Translations under genes and position numbers: made by a program
In this document: positions 40,670-50,155 of the stretch, piece after piece
How the letters are laid out: each line of letters begins with the position of its first letter
Position numbering within the stretch: the first letter of the stretch is position 1
The notes under the pieces: generated by a model
What the model saw: only the letters and a program-made list of their open reading frames with translations
The model's database searches: none
Told to the model about the DNA's origin: nothing
NCBI RefSeq assembly: GCF_018127785.1
Contig: NZ_CP072390.1
Location: 744,001-808,000 of the forward strand
Source of the DNA: Prevotella scopos JCM 17725
GTDB lineage: Bacteria > Bacteroidota > Bacteroidia > Bacteroidales > Bacteroidaceae
Reading direction: 5' to 3'
DNA length: 64,000 nucleotides

Positions 40670-42244
40670 ATGAAATTAGAAAATAAAGAATTCAGTTTTG
40701 ATAGTTTTGCTTCAGAAATGGCAAAGCTAAAGAATGAGAAGCATTTCGATTACCTTGTAACTATTGTCGGCGAAGACTTTGGTGTAGAGGAAGGGCTTGG
40801 ATGTATCTATATTCTTGAGAATACAAATACACATGAGCGTTGTTCTGTAAAGCAGCTTGCAAAGAAAGTAGGAGAAGAGTCCGTTATCCCTTCTGTTTAC
40901 AACATTTGGGCTGATGCCGATTTGTTAGAGCGTGAGGTTTATGACTTCTATGGCGTTAAGTTCCTCGGTCATCCAGATATGCGTCGTCTCTATTTGAGAA
41001 ACGACTTCCAAGGATATCCTATGCGTAAGGATTATGATATGAGTCCTGAGAAGAATATGTATACCACGGAAGATGACATAGAACTTGATACAACAACAGA
41101 GTGGAATCTTAATGACATTGGTGAACTTGTTGAAACACAACATCCGCTGTTTACTGATGATAACTTCGTTGTGAATATTGGTCCTCAGCACCCATCTACT
41201 CACGGTGTGCTTCGTTTGCAGACGGTATTGGATGGTGAGACTGTAACCAAGATTTATCCACACTTGGGTTATATCCATCGTGGTATAGAGAAGCTTTGTG
41301 AACAATTCACATATCCACAGACCTTGGCATTGACTGATCGTATGAATTACTTGTCAGCAATGATGCATCGTCATGCGCTCGTTGGCGTTATTGAGGAAGG
41401 TATGGGGATTGAGTTGTCAGATCGCATCCTCTACATCCGTACAATTATGGATGAGTTGCAGCGTATTGATAATCACCTCCTTTATACTTCTTGCTGCGCT
41501 CAGGACTTGGGTGCTCTCACAGCTTTCCTTTATGGTATGCGTGATCGCGAACATGTACTGAACGTAATGGAAGAGACAACGGGTGGTCGTTTGATTCAGA
41601 ATTACTATAGAATAGGTGGCTTGCAGGCAGACATTGATTCGAACTTCGTTTCAAATGTAAAGGAACTTTGCAAATACCTACGTCCTATGGTTCAGGAGTA
41701 TTTGGATGTCTTTGGTGATAATGTAATTACACGTAAGCGTTTCCGTTATGTAGGTGTAATGGATGAGCAGGATTGCATCAGTTATGGTGTGACAGGTCCT
41801 GCTGGTCGTGCAAGCGGTTGGAAGAATGATGTACGTAAGAACCATCCATACGCAATGTATGACAAAGTTAACTTTGAGCAGATTACCTTGACACATGGCG
41901 ACTCTATGGATCGTTACTATTGTCATATTCAGGAGATTTATCAGAGTCTTAATATCATTGAGCAACTCATCGACAATATCCCTGAAGGTGAATTCTATAT
42001 TAAGCAGAAACCAATTATCAAGGTTCCTGAGGGACAATGGTACTTCTCTGTCGAAGGTGCAAGTGGAGAGTTTGGTGCTTATCTGGATTCACGTGGTGAC
42101 AAGACAGCATATCGTTTGAAGTTCCGCCCAATGGGATTAACACTTGTTGGTGCTATGGATAAGATGTTGCGTGGTCAGAAGATTGCCGATTTGGTGACTA
42201 CAGGTGCCGCCCTCGACTTTGTTATTCCTGATATTGATCGCTAA
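40670..42244 (+). CDS. nuoCD: Fused complex I subunits C and D
   Basis: A 524-residue fusion: NuoC (about 1-135; YNIWADADLLEREVYDFYGVKFLGHPDMRR) followed by NuoD (about 150-524; GPQHPSTHGVLRL, HRGIEKLCE, LTDRMNYLS). The NuoD part forms the quinone pocket with NuoB, with the conserved His/Tyr region intact. The fusion is usual in Bacteroidota and E. coli. It lies 18 bases after nuoB. Confidence 0.95.
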   Translation: MKLENKEFSFDSFASEMAKLKNEKHFDYLVTIVGEDFGVEEGLGCIYILENTNTHERCSVKQLAKKVGEESVIPSVYNIWADADLLEREVYDFYGVKFLGHPDMRRLYLRNDFQGYPMRKDYDMSPEKNMYTTEDDIELDTTTEWNLNDIGELVETQHPLFTDDNFVVNIGPQHPSTHGVLRLQTVLDGETVTKIYPHLGYIHRGIEKLCEQFTYPQTLALTDRMNYLSAMMHRHALVGVIEEGMGIELSDRILYIRTIMDELQRIDNHLLYTSCCAQDLGALTAFLYGMRDREHVLNVMEETTGGRLIQNYYRIGGLQADIDSNFVSNVKELCKYLRPMVQEYLDVFGDNVITRKRFRYVGVMDEQDCISYGVTGPAGRASGWKNDVRKNHPYAMYDKVNFEQITLTHGDSMDRYYCHIQEIYQSLNIIEQLIDNIPEGEFYIKQKPIIKVPEGQWYFSVEGASGEFGAYLDSRGDKTAYRLKFRPMGLTLVGAMDKMLRGQKIADLVTTGAALDFVIPDIDR

Positions 42245-42288
42245 CAAGGTTATCATTAAAGTAATCAATTAAGAATTAAAATCATACT

Positions 42289-43386
42289 ATGTTCGATTTT
42301 AGAATAGTAACAACATGGTTCGATGAGTTGCTTCGTGTCACTTGTGGCTTAAGTAACTTTTGGACCGTTCTGATTGAGTGCGTTGCAGTGGGCTTGCTAA
42401 TTCTTCTTGCTTATGCGCTACTAGCAATTGTACTTATCTTTATGGAACGTAAGGTCTGCGCCTACTTCCAGTGCCGTATCGGTCCTGTGAGAGTAGGATG
42501 GTGGGGTACCTTACAGGTCTTTGCCGACGTATTGAAGATGTTGATTAAGGAAATCTTTGTCGTTGATAAGGCTGATAAACTGCTTTATTATCTGGCTCCT
42601 TTCCTTGTAATCATTGCATCTGTCGGTACATTCTCTTTCCTTCCTTGGAATAAGGGAGCTCATATCCTTGATTTCAATGTGGGTATTTTCCTTGTAACAG
42701 CCATTAGCTCTATAGGTGTTATTGGTGTGTTCATTGCGGGATGGGGTAGTAATAATAAGTATTCTGTCCTTTCTGCTATGCGTGGTGCCGTCCAGATGAT
42801 TTCTTATGAGTTGTCATTAGGCATTTGTTTGATTTCAGCTGTTGTTTTAACTGGTACAATGCAGATCTCAGGTATCGTTGAAGCACAGACTGGACCTTGG
42901 CAATGGCTGATTGTACAGGGACATATCCCAGCTATTTTGGCCTTTTTAGTATTCTGTGTATCTGGTAATGCAGAGGCTAACCGCGGTCCGTTCGACTTAG
43001 CAGAGGCTGAGAGTGAGTTGACAGCAGGTTACCATACAGAGTATAGCGGTATGGGATTTGGTTTCTACTATTTGGCAGAGTACCTTAATCTTTTTGTTGT
43101 ATCAGGTATCGCAACGACTGTATTCTTAGGCGGTTGGGCTCCTTTAAACATTGGATTAGAAGGCTTTGATGCTGTTATGAATTATATCCCAGGTATCGTT
43201 TGGTTCCTCGGTAAGACTTTCGTAGTAGTATTCTTACTGATGTGGATTAAGTGGACATTCCCACGTCTCCGTGTCGATCAGATTCTTAAATTAGAGTGGA
43301 AGTATCTTATGCCACTTTCATTGGTTATCCTCGTGTTGATGACCGTGTGTGTAGCAATGGGTTGGACATTCACTATTAATGGTTAA
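42289..43386 (+). CDS. nuoH: Complex I subunit H
   Basis: A 365-residue protein with eight or so membrane helices. Signature stretches are ERKVCAYFQCRIGPVRVG near the start and AEANRGPFDLAEAESELTAGYHTEYSGM in the middle, the loop at the quinone channel. It links the quinone site to the proton-pumping arm. It is followed by nuoI after 5 bases. Confidence 0.95.
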   Translation: MFDFRIVTTWFDELLRVTCGLSNFWTVLIECVAVGLLILLAYALLAIVLIFMERKVCAYFQCRIGPVRVGWWGTLQVFADVLKMLIKEIFVVDKADKLLYYLAPFLVIIASVGTFSFLPWNKGAHILDFNVGIFLVTAISSIGVIGVFIAGWGSNNKYSVLSAMRGAVQMISYELSLGICLISAVVLTGTMQISGIVEAQTGPWQWLIVQGHIPAILAFLVFCVSGNAEANRGPFDLAEAESELTAGYHTEYSGMGFGFYYLAEYLNLFVVSGIATTVFLGGWAPLNIGLEGFDAVMNYIPGIVWFLGKTFVVVFLLMWIKWTFPRLRVDQILKLEWKYLMPLSLVILVLMTVCVAMGWTFTING

Positions 43387-43391
43387 AGAGA

Positions 43392-43928
43392 ATGGAAGAT
43401 AAAAAACAATCATATTTTGGTGAGGTCGGGAGCGCTATCAAGACACTTGCTACAGGTATGAAGGTGACTATGAAGGAATACTTCACACCTAAATCTACCG
43501 AGCAGTATCCTGAGAATCGCAAGACAACTCTTCACGTCGCCAAGCGTCACCGTGGCCGTTTGGTTTTCAAGCGTGACGAAGAAATGAATCATAAGTGTAC
43601 GGCATGTACAATGTGTGAGAAAGCTTGTCCTAATGGTACCATAAGGATTCTTTCTGAGATGGTTACCAATGAAGAGACAGGTAAGAAGAAGAAACAGCTC
43701 GTTGATTATGAGTATGACTTAGGTGATTGCATGTTCTGTGAGTTGTGTGTTAATGCTTGCAACTTCGATGCAATCGAGTTTACGAATGACTTCGAGAATT
43801 CAGTTTTCGATCGTTCAAAGTTAATTCTTCACCTAGACAAAGAAGTCTATGAAGGCGGTTCATTGCCTGGACTTATTGATGGTGGTGCTGACTGGAAGGT
43901 TGGAACATTCAATACTAAAAAGAAATAA
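43392..43928 (+). CDS. nuoI: Complex I subunit I (8Fe ferredoxin-like)
   Basis: A 178-residue protein with two [4Fe-4S] motifs, C69-C72-C75-C79 (CTACTMCEKACP) and C113-C116-C119-C123 (CMFCELCVNACN), holding clusters N6a and N6b. Because the operon has no nuoEFG, this subunit is the likely entry point for electrons from ferredoxin or another donor. The N-terminal helix (FGEVGSAIKTLATGMKVT) would lie on the membrane. Confidence 0.95.
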   Translation: MEDKKQSYFGEVGSAIKTLATGMKVTMKEYFTPKSTEQYPENRKTTLHVAKRHRGRLVFKRDEEMNHKCTACTMCEKACPNGTIRILSEMVTNEETGKKKKQLVDYEYDLGDCMFCELCVNACNFDAIEFTNDFENSVFDRSKLILHLDKEVYEGGSLPGLIDGGADWKVGTFNTKKK

Positions 43929-43940
43929 AGGTTTAGAGAT

Positions 43941-44480
43941 ATGGCAAGATTAATTATGTTTGCGGTTCTCGCCGTTATTATACTGGCTTCGGCCGTATTC
44001 TGCGTATCGACGAAACGTATCATGCGAGCTGCGACAGCATTGCTGTTCGTACTCTTTGGCGTTGCAGGTCTCTACTTCCTGCTAGATTATACCTTCCTTG
44101 GTGCTACCCAAATCAGTATTTATGCTGGTGGTATCACAATGATGTACGTTTTTGCAATCCAATTGGTAAGTAAGCGTACATTACAGGGACTCTCTGAACG
44201 TTGGTTTGGAAAGCATACTTTGCTTGCAGCCTTCATTGCTTTAGTAGGTTTTGGAACAGTAATCTTAGTTTTCTTGAAGACTGAAGTTCTGCGTCACGCC
44301 GCTGTGAGTGGAGATGCTTTATCTAACGAGATTACAATGGAAACCATTGGTAAAAACTTGATGACAGCTGAAAAGTATGGTTATGTTCTCCCATTCGAGT
44401 TCATCTCTCTTTTCCTTTTGGCTTGTATCATCGGTGGTTTGGTAATTCTAAATATCAAAAAGAAGGAGGAAAGCAAATGA
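43941..44480 (+). CDS. nuoJ: Complex I subunit J
   Basis: A 179-residue membrane protein with five helices; the conserved region YTFLGATQISIYAGGITMMYVFAIQLV is diagnostic of NuoJ. It helps form the lateral helix core of the membrane arm. It overlaps nuoK by 4 bases (ATGA). Confidence 0.93.
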   Translation: MARLIMFAVLAVIILASAVFCVSTKRIMRAATALLFVLFGVAGLYFLLDYTFLGATQISIYAGGITMMYVFAIQLVSKRTLQGLSERWFGKHTLLAAFIALVGFGTVILVFLKTEVLRHAAVSGDALSNEITMETIGKNLMTAEKYGYVLPFEFISLFLLACIIGGLVILNIKKKEESK

Positions 44481-44785
44481 TACCAGTAGGATATTTCTTT
44501 GTCCTTAGTGGACTGTTGTTCTTCATCGGAGTATTTGGTTTTGTAACTCGTCGCAACCTTGTTGCAATGCTAATCTCTGTAGAGTTAGTTCTCAATAGTG
44601 TAGATATCAACTTCGCTGCATTAAATCGTTTGCTTTATCCTGATGGATATGAGGGTATGTTCTTTACACTCTTCTCTATTGGTGTAAGTGCTGCCGAATC
44701 AGCTGTTGCACTCGCTATTATCATCAATGTTTACCGTCATTTCCACAGCGATCAGGTGAACAGTATTGAAAATATGAAATTATAA
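44477..44785 (+). CDS. nuoK: Complex I subunit K
   Basis: A 102-residue, three-helix membrane protein with the conserved Glu helix (LVAMLISVELVLNSVDINF) and SIGVSAAESAVALAII, typical of NuoK/MrpC. I start at ATG 44477, which overlaps the nuoJ stop; the frame is open further upstream but this overlaps nuoJ coding and lacks membrane character. Confidence 0.93.
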   Translation: MIPVGYFFVLSGLLFFIGVFGFVTRRNLVAMLISVELVLNSVDINFAALNRLLYPDGYEGMFFTLFSIGVSAAESAVALAIIINVYRHFHSDQVNSIENMKL

Positions 44786-44799
44786 AGAGAGAAACAAAT

Positions 44800-46854
44800 A
44801 TGTTTGATTACGCATTTTTAATACTTCTTCTCCCGTTCCTAAGCGCTATTGTGCTTGGCTTGTTCGGAATGAAGATGCCTCGCAAGGTCGCTGGTATTAT
44901 CGGCACCTGTATGTTGGGAACACTATTTGTGCTTAGCCTCTACACTGCATATCATTATTTCTTCTATACTGGTGAATATACAGCAATGGGCGAGACCTTT
45001 AACGTAACTAATGGTCGTTTAGCAAATGGTACATACCCAACTGTTACTGTTTTCAACATTACATGGTTGAAGTTTACTGAACTTTTGACATTTAACATAG
45101 GTTTCCGTCTTTCTCCAATCAGTGTAATGATGCTTATCGTCATTACTACTGTCAGCTTGATGGTTCACATCTATTCATTCGGCTATATGGCTGAACGTGA
45201 TGAGAACTATAAGTTTGAAGAATATGAACATGGTTTCCAGCGTTTCTATGCCTATCTGTCACTCTTCACGATGTCAATGCTAGGACTTGTTGTTTCAACT
45301 AACATCTTCCAGATGTACTTGTTCTGGGAGTTGGTAGGTGTATGTTCATATCTTTTGATTGGATTCTATTATCCCAAGCATACTGCTGTACATGCCAGCA
45401 AGAAGGCGTTTATTGTCACACGTTTTGCTGACTTATTTTTCTTGATTGGTATTTTGTTCTTTAGTTTCTACGTAGGTACATTCAACTATGACCTCAGTGT
45501 TAATCCTGGTCTTACTGAAACATTGAAGGGCTTAGCAAGTAATCCTGCGTTAACTTGGGTATTACCAACTGCACTTTTCTTAATGTTTATTGGTGGTGCT
45601 GGTAAGTCTGCAATGTTCCCATTGCATATTTGGTTACCAGATGCGATGGAGGGTCCAACACCTGTATCTGCTTTGATTCACGCTGCTACGATGGTTGTTG
45701 CTGGCGTATTTCAAGTTGCATCATTGTTGCCTATCTATGTACAGTTTGGTGCGCAGGAGCAACTCCACTGGATTGCTTGGATTGCAGCGTTTACTGCTTT
45801 CTATGCAGCAGCAGTAGCTTGTGCTCAGCGTGATATTAAGCGTGGTTTGGCATTCTCTACTATCTCACAGATTGCTTACATGCTTGTTGCACTTGGTGTT
45901 TGTTTCTATGACAGCAAGCATGGTTCATTCAATAGCGCAGAATATCTCCACCACGGTGGTCTCGGTTATATGGCTGCAATGTTCCACCTCTTCACTCATG
46001 CAATGTTCAAGGCTTTGCTCTTCCTTTGCTCTGGTGCTATTATTGTTATCATTGGTAGCAACTTCAAGGATTATATGGGTGGTTTGCACAAATACATGCC
46101 AATTACTAATATCTGTTTCTTGATTGGTTGTTTGGCAATTGCTGGTATTCCTCCATTTGCAGGTTTCTTCTCAAAGGATGAGATTATCTCAGCATGTAAT
46201 GCACTCCCTGGTGTAGAAGGACAAGCTTTGAAGTGGATTATGACACTCGTAGCTGGTATGACAGCATTCTATATGTTTCGTCTCTACTACGTCATTTTCT
46301 GGGGTGAGTCTTACTATGAGCAGGACCCAGAGAATCGTCGTCGTCCACAGGAAGTACCATTCGTAATGTGGGGTCCATTGGTATTCCTTGCAATTATCTC
46401 TATTACGGCAGGTTGGATTCCATTTGGTCACTTTGTAAGTGCTAATGGTCTCAGCTATGATATCCACCTTGACTGGAACATTGCTACAACCAGTATTATT
46501 GCAGCAGTTATCGGTATTGCTCTCGCAACTTGGATGTACATGGGTAAGAAGCAACCTGTTGCTGATGCTTTGCAGCGTACCTTCCCACGTTTGCACAAGG
46601 CTGCCCTCAACAGATTCTATATTGACAACGCATGGCAATTCTTTACTCATAAGATTGTTTTCCGTTGCTTCTCTATTCCTATTGCATGGTTTGACCGTCA
46701 CGTTATTGATGGAACTTTCAACTTCATGGCTTGGGGAACACAGGAGGCTGGTGAGTCTATCCGTTCATGGCAGAGTGGCGATGTCCGTCAGTATGCCATC
46801 TGGTTTATCACTGGTGCAGTAGCATTAACATTAGTATTACTTTGCTTGATTTAA
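44800..46854 (+). CDS. nuoL: Complex I subunit L (antiporter-like)
   Basis: A 684-residue antiporter-like proton pump subunit. Signatures include LFWELVGVCSYLLIGFY, the lysine helix FIGGAGKSAMFPLHIWLPDAMEGPTPVSALIHAATMV, and a C-terminal extension with the long lateral helix and final transmembrane helix (WFITGAVALTLVLLCLI). It sits at the far end of the membrane arm. Confidence 0.95.
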   Translation: MFDYAFLILLLPFLSAIVLGLFGMKMPRKVAGIIGTCMLGTLFVLSLYTAYHYFFYTGEYTAMGETFNVTNGRLANGTYPTVTVFNITWLKFTELLTFNIGFRLSPISVMMLIVITTVSLMVHIYSFGYMAERDENYKFEEYEHGFQRFYAYLSLFTMSMLGLVVSTNIFQMYLFWELVGVCSYLLIGFYYPKHTAVHASKKAFIVTRFADLFFLIGILFFSFYVGTFNYDLSVNPGLTETLKGLASNPALTWVLPTALFLMFIGGAGKSAMFPLHIWLPDAMEGPTPVSALIHAATMVVAGVFQVASLLPIYVQFGAQEQLHWIAWIAAFTAFYAAAVACAQRDIKRGLAFSTISQIAYMLVALGVCFYDSKHGSFNSAEYLHHGGLGYMAAMFHLFTHAMFKALLFLCSGAIIVIIGSNFKDYMGGLHKYMPITNICFLIGCLAIAGIPPFAGFFSKDEIISACNALPGVEGQALKWIMTLVAGMTAFYMFRLYYVIFWGESYYEQDPENRRRPQEVPFVMWGPLVFLAIISITAGWIPFGHFVSANGLSYDIHLDWNIATTSIIAAVIGIALATWMYMGKKQPVADALQRTFPRLHKAALNRFYIDNAWQFFTHKIVFRCFSIPIAWFDRHVIDGTFNFMAWGTQEAGESIRSWQSGDVRQYAIWFITGAVALTLVLLCLI

Positions 46855-46858
46855 GAAA

Positions 46859-48370
46859 ATGAGTTGGATATTAACTGTATTTGTAATTATCCCCGTCCTG
46901 ATGCTTTGTGGCCTTTGGGTTGCCAAGAATGATAATCAGGTACGCGGCGTGATGGTAGCCGGCTCTACGGCACTTTTGATAGGTGCTATCTGGCTGACCG
47001 TTTATTTTGTTCAGCAGCGCAACGCAGGTAATCATGATGCGATGCTGTTGACAAACTCTGTCATGTGGTTTAAGCCTCTAAATATTGCCTTTTCGGTAGG
47101 TGTAGATGGCATCTCTGTCGTAATGATTCTGCTTTCTGCAATCATTGTTTTCACAGGTACTTTTGCCAGCTGGCAGCTTGAACCAATGAAGAAGGAGTAC
47201 TTCCTTTGGTTTGTACTCTTGTCTTCAGGTGTATTTGGCTTCTTCATCTCTACGGATATGTTCACTATGTTCATGTTCTATGAGGTAGCACTTATTCCTA
47301 TGTACCTCCTCATCGGTGTATGGGGTACAGGTCCAAAGGAGTATTCTGCGATGAAACTTACTCTGATGTTGATGGGTGGTTCTGCACTTCTGGTACTCGG
47401 TATCCTTGGTATCTATTACTTTAGTGGTGCTACCACAATGGATGTGATAGAGTTGGCTCGTATGCATGCTATGCCAAAGAATATTCAGAACATCTTTTTC
47501 CCATTGGTATTTATCGGTTTCGGTGTTCTTGGTGCTTTGTTCCCATTCCATACATGGTCACCTGACGGTCATGCTTCAGCCCCTACTGCTGTGTCAATGC
47601 TCCACGCAGGTGTGTTGATGAAGCTTGGTGGTTATGGCTGCTTGCGTATTGCAATGTTCCTTATGCCTGACGCCTTGGAGATGTGGGCACCTGTATTCCT
47701 TGTATTGACAACAATCTCTGTAGTGTATGGTGCACTTTCAGCTTGTGTACAGACTGACTTGAAGTATATCAATGCTTATTCTTCTGTCTCTCACTGTGGT
47801 ATGGTACTCTTCGCTTTAGTTATGACCACACAGACAGCTATTACAGGTGCAATCCTTCAGATGCTTTCACATGGTTTGATGACAGCCTTGTTCTTTGCAT
47901 GTATTGGTATGATTTATCACCGTGCAGGAACACGTGATGTTCGTTACCTTGGAGGTCTTATGAAAGTTATCCCATTCTTGGCTGTGTCTTACGTAGTAGC
48001 AGGTCTTGCTAACCTTGGTTTACCAGGTTTCTCTGGCTTTGTTGCCGAAATGACAATCTTTATTGGTTCATTTGAGAATGCAGGTACATTCCATCGTGTA
48101 GCAACAATCATTGCTTGTACAGCAATTGTTATCACGGCTGTTTATATCTTGCGTGTTGTAGGAAAGATACTCTTCCAGAAAATTCCAAATAAGAAGTTCT
48201 TCGAGTTGCATGATGCTACATGGGACGAGCGCTTTGCTATCGGCTGCCTAATCTTCTGCGTTGCAGGTTTAGGTTTATGCCCGCTCTTCTTTGAGAATAT
48301 GATTATGGATGCGGTTCATCCTATCTTTAATCACATTATCACATATATACCAAATTTGGGTAATCTTTAA
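46859..48370 (+). CDS. nuoM: Complex I subunit M (antiporter-like)
   Basis: A 503-residue antiporter-like subunit: the key Glu helix (FMFYEVALIPMYLLIGVWG), the lysine/His helix around GALFPFHTWSPDGHASAPTAVSMLHAGVLMKLGGYG, and a conserved end region. It pumps protons in the middle of the membrane arm. It is 4 bases after nuoL. Confidence 0.95.
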   Translation: MSWILTVFVIIPVLMLCGLWVAKNDNQVRGVMVAGSTALLIGAIWLTVYFVQQRNAGNHDAMLLTNSVMWFKPLNIAFSVGVDGISVVMILLSAIIVFTGTFASWQLEPMKKEYFLWFVLLSSGVFGFFISTDMFTMFMFYEVALIPMYLLIGVWGTGPKEYSAMKLTLMLMGGSALLVLGILGIYYFSGATTMDVIELARMHAMPKNIQNIFFPLVFIGFGVLGALFPFHTWSPDGHASAPTAVSMLHAGVLMKLGGYGCLRIAMFLMPDALEMWAPVFLVLTTISVVYGALSACVQTDLKYINAYSSVSHCGMVLFALVMTTQTAITGAILQMLSHGLMTALFFACIGMIYHRAGTRDVRYLGGLMKVIPFLAVSYVVAGLANLGLPGFSGFVAEMTIFIGSFENAGTFHRVATIIACTAIVITAVYILRVVGKILFQKIPNKKFFELHDATWDERFAIGCLIFCVAGLGLCPLFFENMIMDAVHPIFNHIITYIPNLGNL

Positions 48371-48382
48371 TAAACTGGCGAA

Positions 48383-49822
48383 ATGAATTATAGTGATTTC
48401 TTTAAGATGCTTCCGGAGGCAAGTCTTGTTGCCATCCTGATTGTTTTGTTCGTTGCTGACTTTGCAACGGCAAAGACTGAAGAACGCAAGTGGTTCAATC
48501 CGCTGGCTTCAGTACTCTTGCTTCTGAACACATTTGTGTGCCTCTGTCCTATGGAGTCACAGAGTTTGTTCGGTGGTATGTATGTAACAAGTCCTTCTGT
48601 TGATGTTATGAAGGCTATACTCTCTATGGGTACCTTTATCGTTGTCATTCAGAGTCGTGTTTGGGCCGCAAAGAGCGGTAAGGAAGCTGAGTTCTACATG
48701 CTTATTGTTTCAACACTGCTTGGTATGTTTGCCATGATGAGCGCTGGAAACTTTGTTATGTTCTTCCTTGGTCTTGAAATGGCTTCGGTCCCAATGGCAT
48801 GTGCTATTGCTTTTGACATGTATCGTAAGAACTCTGCAGAAGCGGCTGCGAAGTTTATCTTGACCGCAACTTTCTCAAGTGGCGTGATGCTTTATGGTAT
48901 CAGCTTCCTTTATGGTCAGTTCGGTACACTTTACTTCGCTGACATTGCTGCAAGAATGGAGGCTACTCCAATGGTTGTGATAGGGCTCGTGTTTTTCTTT
49001 AGTGGTCTTGGATTCAAGATTTCTCTTGTTCCATTTCACTTCTGGACAGCTGATACCTATCAGGGCGCACCAACAACCGTTACTGGTTATTTGAGCGTAA
49101 TCTCAAAAGGTGCTGCAGCTTTCACATTGTTGAGTATTCTCTTCCATGTCTTTGGTGGTATTATGGAGTATTGGCACGTTTTGCTGATGATTGTTGTTGT
49201 TCTTTCAATTACCATTGCTAACCTCTTTGCCGTTCGTCAGAATGAGTTGAAGCGCTTCATGGCGTTCAGTTCCATCTCACAGGCGGGTTACATTATGTTG
49301 GCAGCTGTTGGTAATAATTGGGCAAATTCCGTTGCTGCTCTTAGCTACTATATATTGATTTATGTTGTTGCAAACATGGCAGCCTTCACAATCATCTCTG
49401 TTGTTGAACAGAACAATGGCGGTAAGACCAATATCGATGATTACAATGGATTCTACCAGACCAACCCGCGTCTGAGCTTTTTGATGACCTTGGCGATGTT
49501 CTCACTCGGAGGTATTCCTCCATTTGCAGGTATGTTTTCTAAGTTCTTCATCTTCATGTCAGGTGTTAATGGTGCTGACATTAACACGACGATGGGCGCA
49601 TGGGCATATGGTGTTGTTTTCATTGCATTGCTCAACACCGTTATCTCACTCTACTACTATCTCAAGATTGTAAAGGCAATGTATATTGTTCGCACAGACA
49701 ATCCGTTGCCAACCTTCAAGAGTGATTGTAACACTAAGTTTGCGTTGGCTATTTGCATGGCTGGTATCGTCCTCTTCGGTGTATGCAGTTTTGTATATGA
49801 CTGGATTGCAGCTGCAGTCTAA
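48383..49822 (+). CDS. nuoN: Complex I subunit N (antiporter-like)
   Basis: A 479-residue antiporter-like subunit, with FFLGLEMASVPMACAIA, the helix KISLVPFHFWTADTYQGAPTTVTGYLSVISKGAAAFTLL (key Lys residues) and GGIPPFAGMFSKF. It is the last gene of the operon and is followed by a strong terminator. No nuoE, nuoF or nuoG genes occur before or after it. Confidence 0.95.
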   Translation: MNYSDFFKMLPEASLVAILIVLFVADFATAKTEERKWFNPLASVLLLLNTFVCLCPMESQSLFGGMYVTSPSVDVMKAILSMGTFIVVIQSRVWAAKSGKEAEFYMLIVSTLLGMFAMMSAGNFVMFFLGLEMASVPMACAIAFDMYRKNSAEAAAKFILTATFSSGVMLYGISFLYGQFGTLYFADIAARMEATPMVVIGLVFFFSGLGFKISLVPFHFWTADTYQGAPTTVTGYLSVISKGAAAFTLLSILFHVFGGIMEYWHVLLMIVVVLSITIANLFAVRQNELKRFMAFSSISQAGYIMLAAVGNNWANSVAALSYYILIYVVANMAAFTIISVVEQNNGGKTNIDDYNGFYQTNPRLSFLMTLAMFSLGGIPPFAGMFSKFFIFMSGVNGADINTTMGAWAYGVVFIALLNTVISLYYYLKIVKAMYIVRTDNPLPTFKSDCNTKFALAICMAGIVLFGVCSFVYDWIAAAV

Positions 49823-49852
49823 TAGACGCTACATTATTAGTTAAGTAATATG

Positions 49853-49895
49853 AATCGCCTAAGGATCTATTTAGATTCTTAGGCGATTTTGTTTT
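49853..49895 (+). terminator. Terminator of the nuo operon
   Basis: AATCGCCTAAG (49853-49863) pairs with CTTAGGCGATT (49878-49888); inner bases extend it to 17 pairs with one G-T. TTGTTTT follows. Confidence 0.9.
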
Positions 49896-49904
49896 AGTGG
49901 CTCT

Positions 49905-50155
49905 ATAACGAATTGTGTGGGTAATTCGTCATAGAACCTAAAAATATTGTCAAAAATATAGCCTCCAACGAAACACAACCCCAAATTGACCTTAGTTTTA
50001 ATACGTTTAACTCACATTAAAATCCTACCCTTCCATATACAGCAATGGTATTAATCCTTCGCACATGTTGTGCATACCATCCGCACCACATGTGCTAAGC
50101 ACCCGCACCACATGTGCTGAGCATCCGCACCACACGTGCGGAATATCAACACACA
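49905..50155. repeat. Host dispersed repeat element ending in 22-bp tandem units
   Basis: Inverted counterpart of 21,641-21,875. It ends with units at 50057, 50079, 50101 and 50123, for example ATCCGCACCACATGTGCTAA plus GC. A frame of 72 codons reading through these units is an artefact of the repeat. Confidence 0.8.
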
